Below, in pieces: positions 38,501 to 48,645 of a stretch of DNA of 64,000 bases; within the stretch, counting starts at the first letter, position 1; each line of letters opens with the position of its first letter. Both the position numbers and the translations under genes were made by a program. The notes under the pieces are model-generated. The model was not told where the DNA came from. It ran no database searches and was given only the letters and a program-made list of their open reading frames with translations. This DNA comes from Aeromonadales bacterium (GTDB lineage: Bacteria; Pseudomonadota; Gammaproteobacteria; Enterobacterales; Aeromonadaceae): contig JAAYRH010000033.1 in assembly GCA_012518835.1 (NCBI GenBank), forward strand, positions 1-64,000, read 5' to 3'.

Positions 38501-39299
38501 CTGGCAAAAATTGGCCCTAGGTAAAGTTAACTTTGAGTTAGCGCCCCAGCCTAAAGAGGATAGCGTCGCATTACGCAACTTGTATATCGACGGCCCTTTG
38601 CTGACGCTTCAGGCCAATGGTCAGTGGCTACAGCATAGCAGTGGCAATTTAAGCCGCCTAGAGTGGCAAACTAGTACGCCATCGCTGCAGCGACTGTGGC
38701 AGTCGTTAGATAAAGACTCTCCTTTTAGTGAAACCTCGGCAGAGCTACAAGGAAAAGTGCGCTGGCTAGATGTGCCTTGGCAGCCTCAGCTGGCCACTAT
38801 GGATGGTGAGCTGGCACTTTCAACGGGAGCGGGGGTGTTAAAAGAAGTGAGCGATAAAGGCGCTGGGTTATTATCAGTAGTGAGCTTAGAGTCGGTGATG
38901 CGCCGTTTGCGGTTAGATTTTCGGGATATTTATGCCAAAGGCTTTTACTTTGATCGTATTATCGCCAGCGGAAAGTTGCGTAATGGAATTTTACACAACC
39001 ATGACTTATTGCTTAAAGGGGCGGCGGGCGACTTACAAGGCAAAGGTGAGGTTAACTTTGCTACTGAACAGATAGATTATCATGTAGAGCTACTGCCTAA
39101 CTTAACTGCCAACTTACCGGTGGTGGCGGCCTTTGCTGTGACCCCGGTGACCGGTTTGTACGTGTTTGCGCTATCTAAAGTATTAGGTCCGGTAGTCGAT
39201 GTGTTCACTCGCATTCGTTACCATGTGACAGGAACGCTAGATGATCCTGTAGTATCAGAACAAGGGCGAGACAAGGATCAAGTCAAGTTAGCCCAGTGA
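35511..39299 (+). CDS. yhdP: AsmA-like phospholipid transport protein YhdP
   Basis: 1262 aa, similar to E. coli YhdP (1266 aa). One N-terminal membrane helix (about 12-30), then a very long beta-rich periplasmic body (DUF3971 and AsmA-like C-terminus), consistent with a hydrophobic-groove bridge for anterograde phospholipid flow to the outer membrane, as shown for YhdP, TamB and YdbH. The start is GTG and overlaps the rng stop by one base. The C-terminal region near 1190-1240 (VAAFAVTPVTGLYVFALSKV) is hydrophobic and conserved in the family. Confidence 0.93.
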   Translation: MSQMLRRSLNWGWLSLAVLAVLMALLITVLRFGSPYLNQWQQQWVDKAFSNSELAVTIGELGLSWRDFGPVLVVKDVQLVPESGPPMKLERALVDMQLWQSLRQWQPVLNELILEDLYLPIEVSRDASSMPDIDWQQLRRLVLTTVERFTLTQAQVVFTSAEQQVLSALYVSNLQWQNSPDLHQGQGRLGVSPDPEQQLDFRGHLTGSSEQLTGGVYLAADELDISSLFSHAGLPAQVKQPTQASLDFELWLEWQQGQLSAGIWQLGENYLRLDEHHQIQVDRGRVQWQPTEHGWQLASQNIDIKVDGEPWLAWSAQLDKQDEQLVGYLDQLTFTDLALVAQWGEVFWPSLAHQLANIRPSGRLANLYYSAVENGKQWRWQGDLLEVSTQAFEWVPATQGLNGHFSFGANGGALSIEQLAASDWQYQQAFRAPWPMQTLSSEVRWQQQKAGDWWLWSDKLDVVTKDVALQGWFSLHIPLQGSPMLSASAHADVLRAEQAYRYFPEPLMGSALVDYLQGAIRGGQAQGAKVMWYGALDAFPYQDNQGIFQAKVPLRDAQFRFDPDWQPLSALDLDLLFENDNLYMKGEEGLLGSVTASQIKAQIVPLDEDANLELSAHIQGEGEAVTSYLQSSALADSVGITLEQLQVTGPLSGQLALTIPLNEGEVLVNGHVDFAQNNVLVKPLDLPLSKVSGRLHFDEQKTRFDELQAHWLGQPLQLTYRGQEVPNGYEVQLDLSGQLNSDALANAYPMLDVLSGEGRWRGKLDLTLPEQGPLQYQFRADSDLVGLASQLPAPLKKTKSQAWATHLEVQGNDERAGVSLKVGPDIQGESQLRFEPQLTVDRLWLSLGPKPATAARAPLDIAVRLADLTLDDWLAQLSQWQTSASKAQSSASSFSLPHPYRVSLHASRAQLWEQPLNQLHLSLRPAAHQMQQLDIEAEQVKGRVTFGSQQVLQANFERLWLSSLEPNKEKNTAAGQAEPTFSPQQVPAVQFSCEDCRWQKLALGKVNFELAPQPKEDSVALRNLYIDGPLLTLQANGQWLQHSSGNLSRLEWQTSTPSLQRLWQSLDKDSPFSETSAELQGKVRWLDVPWQPQLATMDGELALSTGAGVLKEVSDKGAGLLSVVSLESVMRRLRLDFRDIYAKGFYFDRIIASGKLRNGILHNHDLLLKGAAGDLQGKGEVNFATEQIDYHVELLPNLTANLPVVAAFAVTPVTGLYVFALSKVLGPVVDVFTRIRYHVTGTLDDPVVSEQGRDKDQVKLAQ

Positions 39300-39327
39300 T
39301 ACTGTGTAGCTAGATAAGGAGACGTTA

Positions 39328-40149
39328 ATGGAATTAGTCGCGATACAAATGACCGCCGGAACCGATTGGGAAGTTAATAAGGCCCGTATTACCGAATTAC
39401 TGGCGCAATTACCTCAACAGCGCCCGCTACTGGTGCAGCTACCCGAAAACGCTGTGACGTTTGGTAGTAAAAAAGCCATTGTGCTGAATGCTGAACCGGT
39501 GGGCGAAGGGCCAATACAAGCTCAGTTTAGTCAGTGGGCACGTGAGCTAGGAATTTGGTTAGTAGTGGGCTCAATGCCGACTTGTATTGCCGATAGTGAA
39601 CGTTTTCACTCCACCAGTCTAGTATATAACGAGCAAGGCGCCTTAGTGGGGCATTATCATAAGCTCCATCTCTTTGATGCCGACGTTGCCGATGGACAAG
39701 GCAGTTATCGAGAGTCTGATACTTATGCGCCGGGCAATGAGCTAAGCGTGATCGACAGTCCCTTTGGTCGGTTGGGTTTATCAATCTGTTATGATTTGCG
39801 TTTTCCTGAACTCTATCGCGCCTTACGAGCCCAAGATGCAGAAATTTTAATGGTGCCTGCTGCTTTTACGCGTACCACAGGCGAAGCTCACTGGTTGCCA
39901 TTACTACAGGCCAGAGCGATTGAGAATCAATGTTATGTGGTGGCCGCGGGGTTATATGGCGAACAGGGAAAGCGCCAAACCTGGGGGCATTCGGTGATTA
40001 TCGATCCTTGGGGGAAAATACAAACGTGTCTGCCAAAAGGACAGGGACTTATTTCGACCTCAGTCGACCCAGAGCGGCTGGCCCAAATACGCCGGCAAAT
40101 GCCGGTGGCCCAACATGCCCGCTTTAGCGCGGATTGGAGAAGTGAATGA
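39328..40149 (+). CDS. Carbon-nitrogen hydrolase, Nit/omega-amidase type
   Basis: 273 aa nitrilase-superfamily amidase. The catalytic triad is E40 ([10 protein letters not shown]), K112 (HYHKLHLFD) and C154 ([13 protein letters not shown]). The closest functional guess is deaminated-glutathione amidase (Nit1-like) or omega-amidase, both repair/salvage of keto-acid amides; substrate not settled. SD AAGGAG is present. It sits between yhdP and tldD and overlaps tldD by four bases (ATGA), so it is part of the mre-tldD unit. Confidence 0.88.
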   Translation: MELVAIQMTAGTDWEVNKARITELLAQLPQQRPLLVQLPENAVTFGSKKAIVLNAEPVGEGPIQAQFSQWARELGIWLVVGSMPTCIADSERFHSTSLVYNEQGALVGHYHKLHLFDADVADGQGSYRESDTYAPGNELSVIDSPFGRLGLSICYDLRFPELYRALRAQDAEILMVPAAFTRTTGEAHWLPLLQARAIENQCYVVAAGLYGEQGKRQTWGHSVIIDPWGKIQTCLPKGQGLISTSVDPERLAQIRRQMPVAQHARFSADWRSE

Positions 40150-41591
40150 GTATTGAACAAATTAACCGCAGTATTTTAGTGCCCAATGATCTGGATATGG
40201 CATTTTTAGAAGGGCAACTAGCGCGGTTAAGCCGCCATCAAATTGATTTTGCCGATCTCTACTTTCAAAATAGTGTGCACGAGTCTTGGGTGCTAGAAGA
40301 TGGCATTGTTAAAGATGGAAGTTACAACATCGAGCAAGGCGTAGGTGTGCGAGCGATTAGCGGTGAAAAAACCGGCTTTGCCTATTCTGATGAACTAAAT
40401 AGCGCAGCCCTGCAGCAGGCAGTTACAGCAGCCAGAGGCATTGCTGAAACGGGTGGCAGTGGTCGTTTTCAAGTCGGTAAAGCTCAGCCTGTTACTGCTC
40501 GTTATCAGGCAGTGAACCCGCTAGATAGTCTTACCCGAGAGCAAAAGATTGCACTATTACAGCAAATGGATGCTTTTGCCCGCAGCCTAGATCCGGCGGT
40601 GACTCAAGTAATTGCCTCTTTATCTGGCGTTTATGAAGAAATACTCGTTATGGCCACTGATGGCACCTTAGCGACCGACTTTCGCCCATTAGTGCGCTTA
40701 AACTGCTCGGTACTGGTAGAGCGCAATGGCCGTCGTGAACGCGGCGGGAGTGGCGGCGGAGGTCGCTTAGGCTACGAATATTTCTTAGAAGAAGTGGATA
40801 ACGAGCCCAGAGCCATGGGCTATGTAAAAGAAGCGGTGCGCCAAGCATTAGTTAATCTTGATGCCATTGAAGCGCCTGCTGGCACTATGCCGGTAGTATT
40901 GGGCGCGGGCTGGCCGGGCGTATTACTGCATGAAGCGGTGGGCCATGGCTTAGAAGGCGACTTTAACCGTAAAGGCTCTTCGGCTTATGCAGGACGAGTG
41001 GGAGAGAAAGTGGCTTCTAGTCTGTGCACTATTGTTGATGATGGCACTATGGCTAATCGTCGCGGCTCTTTATCCATCGATGATGAAGGGACGGCTACCG
41101 ATTATAATGTCTTAATTAAAGACGGTATTTTACAAGGTTATATGCAAGACAAGCTCAATGCGCGCCTGATGGGGGTTGCGCCCACCGGTAATGGTCGCCG
41201 CGAGTCTTATGCGCACCTACCTATGCCGCGTATGACCAATACCTATATGCTACCGGGGGAAGCATTACCCGAAGATATTATTAAAAGCGTGAAAAAAGGC
41301 ATTTATGCCCCTAACTTTGGCGGCGGCCAAGTGGATATTACCTCGGGGCGCTTTGTATTTTCTGCTTCTGAAGCTTATCTCATTGAAGATGGTAAGCTAA
41401 CCTCTCCCATCAAAGGAGCCACCTTAATTGGCAATGGTCCTGAGGCCATGAGTCAGGTGTCAATGGTGGGGAATGATTTAGCTCTAGACGCCGGGGTAGG
41501 GGTGTGCGGTAAAAATGGCCAAAGCGTACCGGTAGGCGTGGGGCAACCCACTCTTAAATTAGACCAGCTTACCGTGGGTGGAACTCAGTAA
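40146..41591 (+). CDS. tldD: Metalloprotease TldD
   Basis: 481 aa, the same length as E. coli TldD. The zinc-binding HExxxH is H262-E-A-V-G-H267 and the downstream Cys ligand is near 454 (GVCGKNGQ). With PmbA (TldE, 42288) it forms a heterodimeric protease that degrades unfolded peptides; in E. coli it processes microcin B17 and the CcdA antitoxin. Starts inside the amidase stop (ATGA); ends at a strong terminator. Confidence 0.97.
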   Translation: MSIEQINRSILVPNDLDMAFLEGQLARLSRHQIDFADLYFQNSVHESWVLEDGIVKDGSYNIEQGVGVRAISGEKTGFAYSDELNSAALQQAVTAARGIAETGGSGRFQVGKAQPVTARYQAVNPLDSLTREQKIALLQQMDAFARSLDPAVTQVIASLSGVYEEILVMATDGTLATDFRPLVRLNCSVLVERNGRRERGGSGGGGRLGYEYFLEEVDNEPRAMGYVKEAVRQALVNLDAIEAPAGTMPVVLGAGWPGVLLHEAVGHGLEGDFNRKGSSAYAGRVGEKVASSLCTIVDDGTMANRRGSLSIDDEGTATDYNVLIKDGILQGYMQDKLNARLMGVAPTGNGRRESYAHLPMPRMTNTYMLPGEALPEDIIKSVKKGIYAPNFGGGQVDITSGRFVFSASEAYLIEDGKLTSPIKGATLIGNGPEAMSQVSMVGNDLALDAGVGVCGKNGQSVPVGVGQPTLKLDQLTVGGTQ

Positions 41592-41616
41592 AGCCAACCT
41601 ACTCTACTAAATAGCC

Positions 41617-41643
41617 AACGCCGAGTCAGTGACTCGGCGTTTT
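41617..41643 (+). terminator. Rho-independent terminator after tldD
   Basis: AACGCCGAGTC / GACTCGGCGTT with loop AGT, then TTT. Ends the mreB-tldD unit. Confidence 0.85.
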
Positions 41644-41669
41644 GCTGTTAGCGCGCCACATCAACCATT

Positions 41670-42191
41670 CTATACGTCAATATTCGCTTTTAAATATTGA
41701 AACAGTTCGCGATACGCTTTGGGAGGGATCCCCGCTGCTAGCTCTTTGCGGCCAGTACGTGCCAATTGGCGCAGCTTTTGGCGGTCTAAGTCGCGATGCT
41801 CAGCCAGCAGGGCATTCACCCCTTTATCGCCTTCTTTTATTAAGCGATCGCGCCATAACTCCAGCTTGTGAAACTGTGCGTTCACTTCGGCATTTTTATG
41901 GTCAAAGCCCGCTAAGGCTTTCTGGATTTCAGTCACATCGCGAGTACGCATTAATTTACCGACATATTGCATATGGCGGCGCAGTCCTTCTCGCTTACCT
42001 TGTAGCCGATGAGCCAATTCAATGGCTTCTAACAAGTCGTTATCTAGCGGGATTTTATCTAGTTCATGGGGGGTGAGCTTTACTAGTGATTCACCGAGCT
42101 TTTGCAGTGCTTGGCTTTCTCGTTTCATCTCACTTTTACTGACCCATTCTATTTCTTCTTCTTGCTCTGGGGCGTCGTCGTGGTGGCGCAT
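41670..42191 (-). CDS. darP: Ribosome biogenesis factor DarP (YjgA)
   Basis: 173 aa, highly charged and helical, DUF615/YjgA family. Starts MRHHDDAPEQEEEIEWVSKSE and contains RKELAAGIPPKAYRELFQYL at the end. In E. coli it associates with pre-50S particles and supports late large-subunit assembly. Divergent from pmbA, as in E. coli. Confidence 0.93.
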   Translation of the reverse strand: MRHHDDAPEQEEEIEWVSKSEMKRESQALQKLGESLVKLTPHELDKIPLDNDLLEAIELAHRLQGKREGLRRHMQYVGKLMRTRDVTEIQKALAGFDHKNAEVNAQFHKLELWRDRLIKEGDKGVNALLAEHRDLDRQKLRQLARTGRKELAAGIPPKAYRELFQYLKANIDV

Positions 42192-42287
42192 AGCGATTCC
42201 GTGTCTATTAAGAGGTAAGTTTATATATTACCAGCTTCTCCCAAGCTACGCAGTGGTCTGTTATGCTAACTACAAACTGAGCTAACG

Positions 42288-43637
42288 ATGTGGACTATGA
42301 CCCCTGCAGATATTAAAACTCAACAACAGCAACTAGAACAAGTCATCGCAGAAGCGCTTGAGAGCGCTAAACAACTGGGTGCCGATGCCGCTGAAATGTC
42401 AATTAGTAAGCAAACTGGACTCTCGGTGAATACCCGCAATGGCGAGCTTGAGAATATTGAATTTAACAAAGACGGTGCCTTAGGGATAGCGGTCTACCAA
42501 GATGGTCGTAAAGGTTCGGCATCTACTTCAGATCTAAGGCCTGAGGCGATTACCCGCACCGTAAAAGCGGCGCTGGATATTTCTCGTTATACCACCGCCG
42601 ATCCCTTTGCTGGCTTAGCACCGGCCGATGCTTTAGCTTGGGATGCGCCTGAGTTAGAGCTCTGCTTTCCTCATGAAGTAGCGCCAGAAGAAGGCGTAGC
42701 GCTGGCATTAGCCTGTGAGCGCTCTGCATTAGATAGAGATGTACGGATCAAGCAATCCGATGGGGCGAGTTTCTCGACTAATCTAGGAATAAAAGTGTAT
42801 GGCAATAGCCATGGCTTTATTAAAGGTTATGCCGGTAGTCGCTTTGGCATGAGCTGCGTACTGATTGGTGAGCAAGATGGCGATATGCAGCGAGAGTACG
42901 GTTATACTACGGGCAGGCGTTTCACTGATTTATGGACCCCCGAGCAGGTAGCTGACGAAGCGGTGAGCCGTACGCTTGGCCGACTGGGTGCCCGCAAAAT
43001 TGGCACCTGCCATGCCCCAGTATTATTTCACCCTGATGTGGCGGCCGGCTTATTTGGCCACTTGGTGATGGCGATCAGTGGCGGTAATTTATATCGCCAA
43101 TCTTCTTTTTTATTAGATGCGCTAGGTACTCAGATTTTTCCTGACTGGCTCAGTATTTATGAGCAACCGCACTTAGAAGGCGGACTCGCCAGCGCTCCTT
43201 TTGATAATGAAGGGGTACGTACTCAAGAACGCTATATTATTGAGCGCGGAGCCTTACAAACCTATTTACTGACCAGCTATGCGGCGCGCAAGTTAAACAT
43301 GCCGCTGACCGGTCATGCCGGTGGCATTCATAACTGGAAAGTGAGTGACACTGGCCAAGACTTTAACCAACTATTAAAAATGATGGGTACCGGTCTGGTG
43401 GTGACCGAGATGATGGGGCAGGGCGTGAATATCGTGAACGGCGACTACTCTCGTGGCGCCGCGGGCTTTTGGGTAGAAAATGGTGAAATCGCCTATCCAG
43501 TAGAAGAAATTACCATCGCCGGTAATTTAAAAACCATGTTTGCTGGAATTCAGGCCATTGGTAATGATATTGAAACCCGCTCTAGCTTACTGACCGGTTC
43601 GATATTAATTGATGAAATGAAGATCGCCGGGCAATAA
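42288..43637 (+). CDS. pmbA: PmbA / TldE, partner of TldD
   Basis: 449 aa, close to E. coli PmbA (450 aa). It has the TldD/PmbA fold but no HExxxH: the corresponding site reads VLFHPDVAAGLFGH, as expected for the non-catalytic subunit. Forms the TldD-TldE protease. The start at 42288 has a weak GAG; ATG at 42297 is an alternative. Confidence 0.96.
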   Translation: MWTMTPADIKTQQQQLEQVIAEALESAKQLGADAAEMSISKQTGLSVNTRNGELENIEFNKDGALGIAVYQDGRKGSASTSDLRPEAITRTVKAALDISRYTTADPFAGLAPADALAWDAPELELCFPHEVAPEEGVALALACERSALDRDVRIKQSDGASFSTNLGIKVYGNSHGFIKGYAGSRFGMSCVLIGEQDGDMQREYGYTTGRRFTDLWTPEQVADEAVSRTLGRLGARKIGTCHAPVLFHPDVAAGLFGHLVMAISGGNLYRQSSFLLDALGTQIFPDWLSIYEQPHLEGGLASAPFDNEGVRTQERYIIERGALQTYLLTSYAARKLNMPLTGHAGGIHNWKVSDTGQDFNQLLKMMGTGLVVTEMMGQGVNIVNGDYSRGAAGFWVENGEIAYPVEEITIAGNLKTMFAGIQAIGNDIETRSSLLTGSILIDEMKIAGQ

Positions 43638-43665
43638 CATTTCGCCAGACAGAACCAGCTAAAAC

Positions 43666-43699
43666 AAAAATACCGACTTTATTGAGTCGGTATTTTTTT
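43666..43699. terminator. Bidirectional terminator between pmbA and rapZ
   Basis: AAAAATACCGACT / AGTCGGTATTTTT around TTATTG, with T-runs on both strands, between convergent stops. Confidence 0.9.
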
Positions 43700-43720
43700 A
43701 GGTGAGTAGCGGGTTAGCGA

Positions 43721-44587
43721 TTAACTTTCGATAGGATTTTTCTCTAAGGTGCGGTGGCGTAATTGCACACTTTTACCCATCTTTTTAAAGGCTTTCGCGA
43801 GTTCTTCAACTAAGTAAACTGAACGGTGTTTGCCGCCAGTACAGCCAATAGCAACGGTAACATAGCTACGATTATTACGCTCAAGGTGGGGCATCCAGGT
43901 CACCAGTAAGTTTTCTATTTGCCATAAATACTTAGTGACTTCTAGCTGGCTGTTTAGGTAAGTGGCCACCGGTTCATCGGTACCATTAAAGGGTCTTAAT
44001 TCGGCAATCCAATGGGGGTTAGGTAAAAAGCGGGCATCAAATACAAAGTCCGCGTCTTGCGAGATACCAAACTTATAACCAAAAGACTCAAATACCCAGT
44101 TTAGCTCCCGCTCTTTTTTTCCTAAAATGCGTGCCCGAATAATTTCACTGAGATCGTGGATACTGAGATCGGAGGTGTCGATCCGCAGATCGGCTTCTGA
44201 AGACAGTGGAGCCAGTAAGTGGGTTTCTTGGCGAATAGCCTCATCTAACGTCAGGCTAAGTCGTGATAAAGGATGCAAGCGGCGCGTGTCGCCAAAGCGA
44301 CGGATCAGGGCGGCATTGTCGGCATCAATAAAAAAGCTCGATAAGCTGACACCTTCCATGTTGCGCACTTGCTCTAAGCACTCGACCAGCTTTTCAGTAC
44401 TGTCGGGCAGGTTGCGTACATCAATGCTCACCGCCACTTCGCCGGGTTTATCGCGGCGCATGCTTACCAAATCAGGAAGTAGCTCAACGGGCAAGTTATC
44501 GACACAGTAATAGCCTAAATCTTCCAGTACGCGTAGCGCAACGGTTTTACCTGATCCAGAACGGCCACTGACGATCACCAGCTGCAT
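43721..44587 (-). CDS. rapZ: RNase adapter RapZ
   Basis: 288 aa. Walker A GRSGSGKT (8-15) and C-terminal [16 protein letters not shown] (near 245) identify RapZ, which binds the GlmZ sRNA and directs RNase E cleavage, so tuning GlmS and UDP-GlcNAc supply. The C-terminal basic stretch needed for RNA binding ([19 protein letters not shown]) is present. SD AAGGAGAG supports the start. Last gene of the rpoN cluster; no NPr (ptsO) gene follows, unlike E. coli. Confidence 0.96.
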   Translation of the reverse strand: MQLVIVSGRSGSGKTVALRVLEDLGYYCVDNLPVELLPDLVSMRRDKPGEVAVSIDVRNLPDSTEKLVECLEQVRNMEGVSLSSFFIDADNAALIRRFGDTRRLHPLSRLSLTLDEAIRQETHLLAPLSSEADLRIDTSDLSIHDLSEIIRARILGKKERELNWVFESFGYKFGISQDADFVFDARFLPNPHWIAELRPFNGTDEPVATYLNSQLEVTKYLWQIENLLVTWMPHLERNNRSYVTVAIGCTGGKHRSVYLVEELAKAFKKMGKSVQLRHRTLEKNPIES

Positions 44588-44597
44588 AACACTCTCC

Positions 44598-45044
44598 TTA
44601 GGAAGAAATCATAATGTCATAAAGCTCGTCATCACTGCGAGCCTGACGTAACTGTTTGCATACTTGTTTATTGCTTAGCTTTTCTGCGATCAAAGATAAG
44701 GTTTTAAGATGCTGCTTACATTCGTTTTCGGGCACCAGCAAGGCAAACACTAAGCCAACAGGTTGGTTATCAATCGCATCAAACTCAACGGGCTCGGCAA
44801 AGGTGAGCAACACCGCGGTAGCTTGGTTATCATCGCTGATCCGGCCATGGGGAATGGCAATGCCATTCCCAATACCGGTGCTGCCCATTTTTTCTCTTGC
44901 CAACAGACAGTCAAATAACTGCTGACTGCTGATATTAAGATGTTGGGCGGCAAGCTCACTGATGATTTCCAGCGCGCGCTTTTTGCTAGTACAGGACACG
45001 GCACTACGGGTGCAGTCTCTGCTTAATATCTCGGCGACTTCCAT
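44598..45044 (-). CDS. ptsN: PTS-Ntr EIIA component
   Basis: 148 aa regulatory EIIA(Ntr). The phosphorylated His is H66 in [12 protein letters not shown]. Starts [16 protein letters not shown], slightly shorter at the N-terminus than E. coli PtsN (163 aa), and no longer in-frame start is evident. Balances K+ uptake, nitrogen and envelope stress signalling. 10 bases upstream of rapZ, and 2 bases after hpf. Confidence 0.95.
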   Translation of the reverse strand: MEVAEILSRDCTRSAVSCTSKKRALEIISELAAQHLNISSQQLFDCLLAREKMGSTGIGNGIAIPHGRISDDNQATAVLLTFAEPVEFDAIDNQPVGLVFALLVPENECKQHLKTLSLIAEKLSNKQVCKQLRQARSDDELYDIMISS

Positions 45045-45046
45045 AG

Positions 45047-45334
45047 TTATTTTTGCTTCAGCTTCTCTTTATGTTTAATGACCTGACGGTCAAGCTTATC
45101 GACTAAGGCGTCGATAGCGGCATACATGTCTTCGTGCTGAGCGGTAGCAAAAATTTCTCCGCCGCTCAGATTGATTTTAGCTTCTGCAATGTGTTGCAGT
45201 TTTTCTATAGTTAATACCACATGGGCATTGGTCATGTTATCGAAGTGACGCTCTAATCGGTCAAATTTCTGGTTCACATAGTCACGCAATGGCGCTGTGA
45301 TGTCTACATGATGGCCTGTTAGATTTATTTGCAT
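45047..45334 (-). CDS. hpf: Ribosome hibernation promoting factor, short form
   Basis: 95 aa from ATG 45334 (MQINLTGHHVDIT), chosen because GGAGGA lies seven bases upstream; an ATG five codons earlier is inside the ribosome site. Short HPF without the long-form C-terminal domain. Binds the 30S decoding region and promotes 100S dimers with RMF in stationary phase. Standard place between rpoN and ptsN. Confidence 0.95.
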   Translation of the reverse strand: MQINLTGHHVDITAPLRDYVNQKFDRLERHFDNMTNAHVVLTIEKLQHIAEAKINLSGGEIFATAQHEDMYAAIDALVDKLDRQVIKHKEKLKQK

Positions 45335-45359
45335 AATGTCTTCCTCCATAATTTGCCTG

Positions 45360-46820
45360 TTAAAACAGTCGCTTGCGTTGGCTGGAGGGCGGAATGGCTA
45401 ACGACTCACGATACTTCGCTATGGTACGTCTTGCCACTTTTATTCCTTGGTCGGCTAAGAGTTGAGCAATTTTATTGTCGCTTAACGGTTTAGCCGGACT
45501 CTCTGCCTCCACCAGCTTGGTGATCAGGGCGCGAATAGCGGTAGATGAACGCTCACCACCGCTATCGGTTGCCACATGACTAGAGAAAAAGTACTTGAGT
45601 TCAAACACTCCTTTAGGAGTATGCATAAACTTTTGGGTGGTGACCCGAGAAATGGTGGACTCATGCATTTCGACGACTTCTGCAACCTGATTTAAGACCA
45701 TCGGTTTCATCGCCTCGGCACCATACTCGAAGAATGCCTGTTGTTGGTCAACAATACAATTAGCCACCTTAAGTAGCGTCTCATTTCTGCTTTCTAGGCT
45801 TTTAATAAACCATTTAGCATCTTGTAAATGGCTACGGATAAACTGGCCATCACTGCTGCTTTTAGTGTGTGACGCCATATTAGCATAAGTTTGGTTCAGT
45901 CGAACTTTAGGCATGGACTCCAGGTTGAGCTCCGCTACCCAGCGTCCGTGGCGCTTAGTTACAAACACATCGGGGATTACATAGTGAGCGCTGGTTTGTA
46001 AAATGCTACGCCCTGGCCTAGGTTCCAGCTGCTGGATTAGCTCTAGTACCGATCTGAGCTCCGCTTCTTTAAGTTTAGTGCTACGTTGCAGAGTGCGGTA
46101 ATCGCGATTGCCGAGTAAGTCTAGATGGTGCTCTATGATCTGTTGTGCTTGGGCGCGCCACGGGGTCTCTGTGGGCAGTGCTGCTAACTGGATGAGCAAG
46201 CACTCTTGTACACTGCGCGCGGCCACACCCAGTGGATCAAAGTGCTGAATACGCTTGAGTACAGCTTCTACTTCGTCCGCTTCAATGGTTTGGCTACCGC
46301 CATCCACCGAGTTAAGTAACTGCTCTATGGTGAGGCTGAGGTAGCCTGCCTCATCGATGGCGTCGATGATGGCAGTCGCAATCGCTTGATCTGTATCACT
46401 AAAGGGCGTGAGCTGCATTTGCCATAATAAATAGTCTTGCAAGGTTTCGGTGGTCTCGCCTTGATACACCACATCTTCCATACCCTCTGGTAAGCCGGCA
46501 CTACCGCTACCGCCGGCAGAGGCGGTATATATTTCATCCCAGTGAGTATCCATCGGTAAGTCGTTGGATAACTGGTTTTTTTCCATCGCGGTATCGGCAC
46601 CCATTTGATCCGTCAGTTGCGGATCTTCAGTGGATGTATGCTCGGCATCGGTTGTTTCAGACTCAGGCTCTTCTTGCTCAAGCAAAGGATTACTATCCAG
46701 TGCTAACTGTATTTCTTGTTGCAGCTCTAAACTCGACAATTGCAGTAGACGAATCGCCTGCTGCAATTGCGGGGTCATAGTGAGTTGTTGCCCAATACGT
46801 AACTGAAGAGTTGGCTTCAT
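45360..46820 (-). CDS. rpoN: RNA polymerase sigma-54 factor
   Basis: 486 aa. Region I (1-50) is Gln/Leu-rich ([24 protein letters not shown]) and contacts enhancer-binding ATPases; region II is acidic (about 55-110). The core-binding domain, the HTH ([19 protein letters not shown]) and the RpoN box [12 protein letters not shown] near the C-terminus recognise -24/-12 promoters. The ribosome site AAGGA is about 11 bases from the ATG. Confidence 0.97.
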   Translation of the reverse strand: MKPTLQLRIGQQLTMTPQLQQAIRLLQLSSLELQQEIQLALDSNPLLEQEEPESETTDAEHTSTEDPQLTDQMGADTAMEKNQLSNDLPMDTHWDEIYTASAGGSGSAGLPEGMEDVVYQGETTETLQDYLLWQMQLTPFSDTDQAIATAIIDAIDEAGYLSLTIEQLLNSVDGGSQTIEADEVEAVLKRIQHFDPLGVAARSVQECLLIQLAALPTETPWRAQAQQIIEHHLDLLGNRDYRTLQRSTKLKEAELRSVLELIQQLEPRPGRSILQTSAHYVIPDVFVTKRHGRWVAELNLESMPKVRLNQTYANMASHTKSSSDGQFIRSHLQDAKWFIKSLESRNETLLKVANCIVDQQQAFFEYGAEAMKPMVLNQVAEVVEMHESTISRVTTQKFMHTPKGVFELKYFFSSHVATDSGGERSSTAIRALITKLVEAESPAKPLSDNKIAQLLADQGIKVARRTIAKYRESLAIPPSSQRKRLF

Positions 46821-46869
46821 CGTTGAAAAAGTCCTTCCATGTCAACCATAGGCAATATCGTCAAGCCAG

Positions 46870-47595
46870 TTAGAGACTGAATTGCTCGCCAAGATAGACT
46901 TTTTTGACTTGTTCGTTGGCCAATATTTCGGTTGGGGTGCCGGCGGCAATACCATGCCCTTGACTGACGATATAAGCTTGTTCGCATACGTCCAGTGTAT
47001 CACGAACGTTATGGTCGGTAATTAGCACCCCTAATCCCCGATCTCTGAGGTGTAAAATAATCTTTTTAATATCAAGCACCGAAATAGGATCGACTCCGGC
47101 AAAAGGCTCATCTAGCAAAATAAAACGCGGGTTTGCCGATAAGGCGCGGGCAATTTCTACTCGCCGGCGCTCACCGCCCGATAAGCTTTGACCGCTATTA
47201 TTACGAATATGGGTGATATTAAATTCATCGAGCAGGCGCTCTAGCTCTTCTTCTCGGCCGCCAGCGTCTAAGTCTTTTCGGGTCTCTAACACTGCTAATA
47301 GATTATCGGCGACACTTAGGCGGCGAAAAATAGAGGCTTCTTGTGGCAAGTAGCCAATTCCTGCGCGGGCCCTAAGGTGCATGGGCTGATGACTAATATC
47401 TTGGCCATCGATGGTGATAGAGCCTGCATCGCGCTGTACTAGGCCGACAATCATATAAAACGAGGTGGTTTTACCAGCACCATTTGGGCCAAGCAGGCCG
47501 ACTATTTGCCCTGTTTTGACGGTGATGCTCACATCGGCGACCACCATGCGTCCTTTATAGCTCTTTTGCAGCCCGGTTGCTTCCAGTGTGCCCAT
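46870..47595 (-). CDS. lptB: LPS export ABC ATPase LptB
   Basis: 241 aa, the E. coli length. Walker A GPNGAGKT (35-42), signature [15 protein letters not shown], Walker [13 protein letters not shown], and switch His in LITDHNVRD. Drives extraction of LPS by LptFG and its transfer along the LptCAD bridge. Lies two bases after lptA. Confidence 0.98.
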   Translation of the reverse strand: MGTLEATGLQKSYKGRMVVADVSITVKTGQIVGLLGPNGAGKTTSFYMIVGLVQRDAGSITIDGQDISHQPMHLRARAGIGYLPQEASIFRRLSVADNLLAVLETRKDLDAGGREEELERLLDEFNITHIRNNSGQSLSGGERRRVEIARALSANPRFILLDEPFAGVDPISVLDIKKIILHLRDRGLGVLITDHNVRDTLDVCEQAYIVSQGHGIAAGTPTEILANEQVKKVYLGEQFSL

Positions 47596-47597
47596 GA

Positions 47598-48128
47598 TCA
47601 GTTATTCGCCTTATCGTTATTCATATTCTGCAGCTGTTCGGGCAAGAAAGTAGTGGTGACTCTATCTTTACCCCCTTGGCTTTGCGCTTCCATTTGTTCC
47701 TTGTCAACAAAGTAGCGAATGCGATAACCGGTCACGACATTGTCATTTTGTTTTACTTCGGCATTGTTAAGCAGCGTGATAGTACGATTTTTAATATCGT
47801 AATTAATTTGTTGGGCACGGGCGTTAATTGGCTGGCCGCTATCCAAGATTTGGTAATAGGTAGCAGGCGAACCATAGGCGGTCATAGACTGCAAGCCTTT
47901 GTCATCACGGGTCACTACCAGCTTATTTGCCCTCAAATCCATGGTGCCTTGCTTAACCACCACCCGGTCGCTAAAGGTGACTTTGTTTTCCGCCAACTCT
48001 ACAAGCTGACGGTCTGCGTCTATAGTGACGGGCTGACTATAATCAGCTTGCTTAGCGTAGGCGGAACTAAAAGCGAGTGCCATTAGGCTACCCATGCTAA
48101 GGAGTAAAGTACGTTGCCTGGGTCTCAT
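47598..48128 (-). CDS. lptA: LPS transport periplasmic protein LptA
   Basis: 176 aa from ATG 48128 ([12 protein letters not shown]), with GGTGG about nine bases upstream; the only longer in-frame start is a TTG without a ribosome site. Signal peptide about 1-25 (ends SSAYA). The OstA/LptA beta-jellyroll ([21 protein letters not shown]) forms the LPS bridge between LptC and LptD. The 5' end overlaps lptC by 32 bases, almost the same as in E. coli. Confidence 0.95.
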   Translation of the reverse strand: MRPRQRTLLLSMGSLMALAFSSAYAKQADYSQPVTIDADRQLVELAENKVTFSDRVVVKQGTMDLRANKLVVTRDDKGLQSMTAYGSPATYYQILDSGQPINARAQQINYDIKNRTITLLNNAEVKQNDNVVTGYRIRYFVDKEQMEAQSQGGKDRVTTTFLPEQLQNMNNDKANN

Positions 48129-48645
48129 GCAATAATTCCACCGTTTGTTGTTCAATGTTGCCTAAGAGTCCTTGGCCATGGGCCTCATATTCGGGACTCG
48201 TTAACTGTACTGCTTGGTTAGAGCGTAGCTGGTTATTAATAAAGTCGAGCTCTAGATATTCGGTAAGTAGCTTATGCACTACCGCATCGGGCTGTAATCC
48301 CTTACCCACTACATTACCATTAAGTACCGCATTATCATTAGTATTGAGAATGCCCTCGTCGCTGCTTAATCGCCACTGGGGTTGACCATCAGGAGAGTAG
48401 AGTAGCATAACGGGCTTTTCTACTAAGGTCATCGCGAGTGGTTCATAGTATTCGGCGTAATCCGCCTCTAAGCCTCGGTAGGGCAGCCCTAGCGTGTTAT
48501 ATTGCACACTACGCAGATTGACGGCGGTAAAATCCGGTTGATAATCTTGCTCATTAGCGGGTAGCTGGCTGCTGGGTTTAAACCACTGCCAAGTGATCAG
48601 TGCGAGTAAAAACAAGCCACCAAACCACCAAGTTTGTCGGCTCAT
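48097..48645 (-). CDS. lptC: LPS export protein LptC
   Basis: 182 aa bitopic protein: membrane helix about 5-22 (WWFGGLFLLALITWQWF), then the periplasmic LptC jellyroll. Links LptBFG to LptA. Its start overlaps kdsC by four bases; its end overlaps lptA. Confidence 0.95.
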   Translation of the reverse strand: MSRQTWWFGGLFLLALITWQWFKPSSQLPANEQDYQPDFTAVNLRSVQYNTLGLPYRGLEADYAEYYEPLAMTLVEKPVMLLYSPDGQPQWRLSSDEGILNTNDNAVLNGNVVGKGLQPDAVVHKLLTEYLELDFINNQLRSNQAVQLTSPEYEAHGQGLLGNIEQQTVELLHETQATYFTP

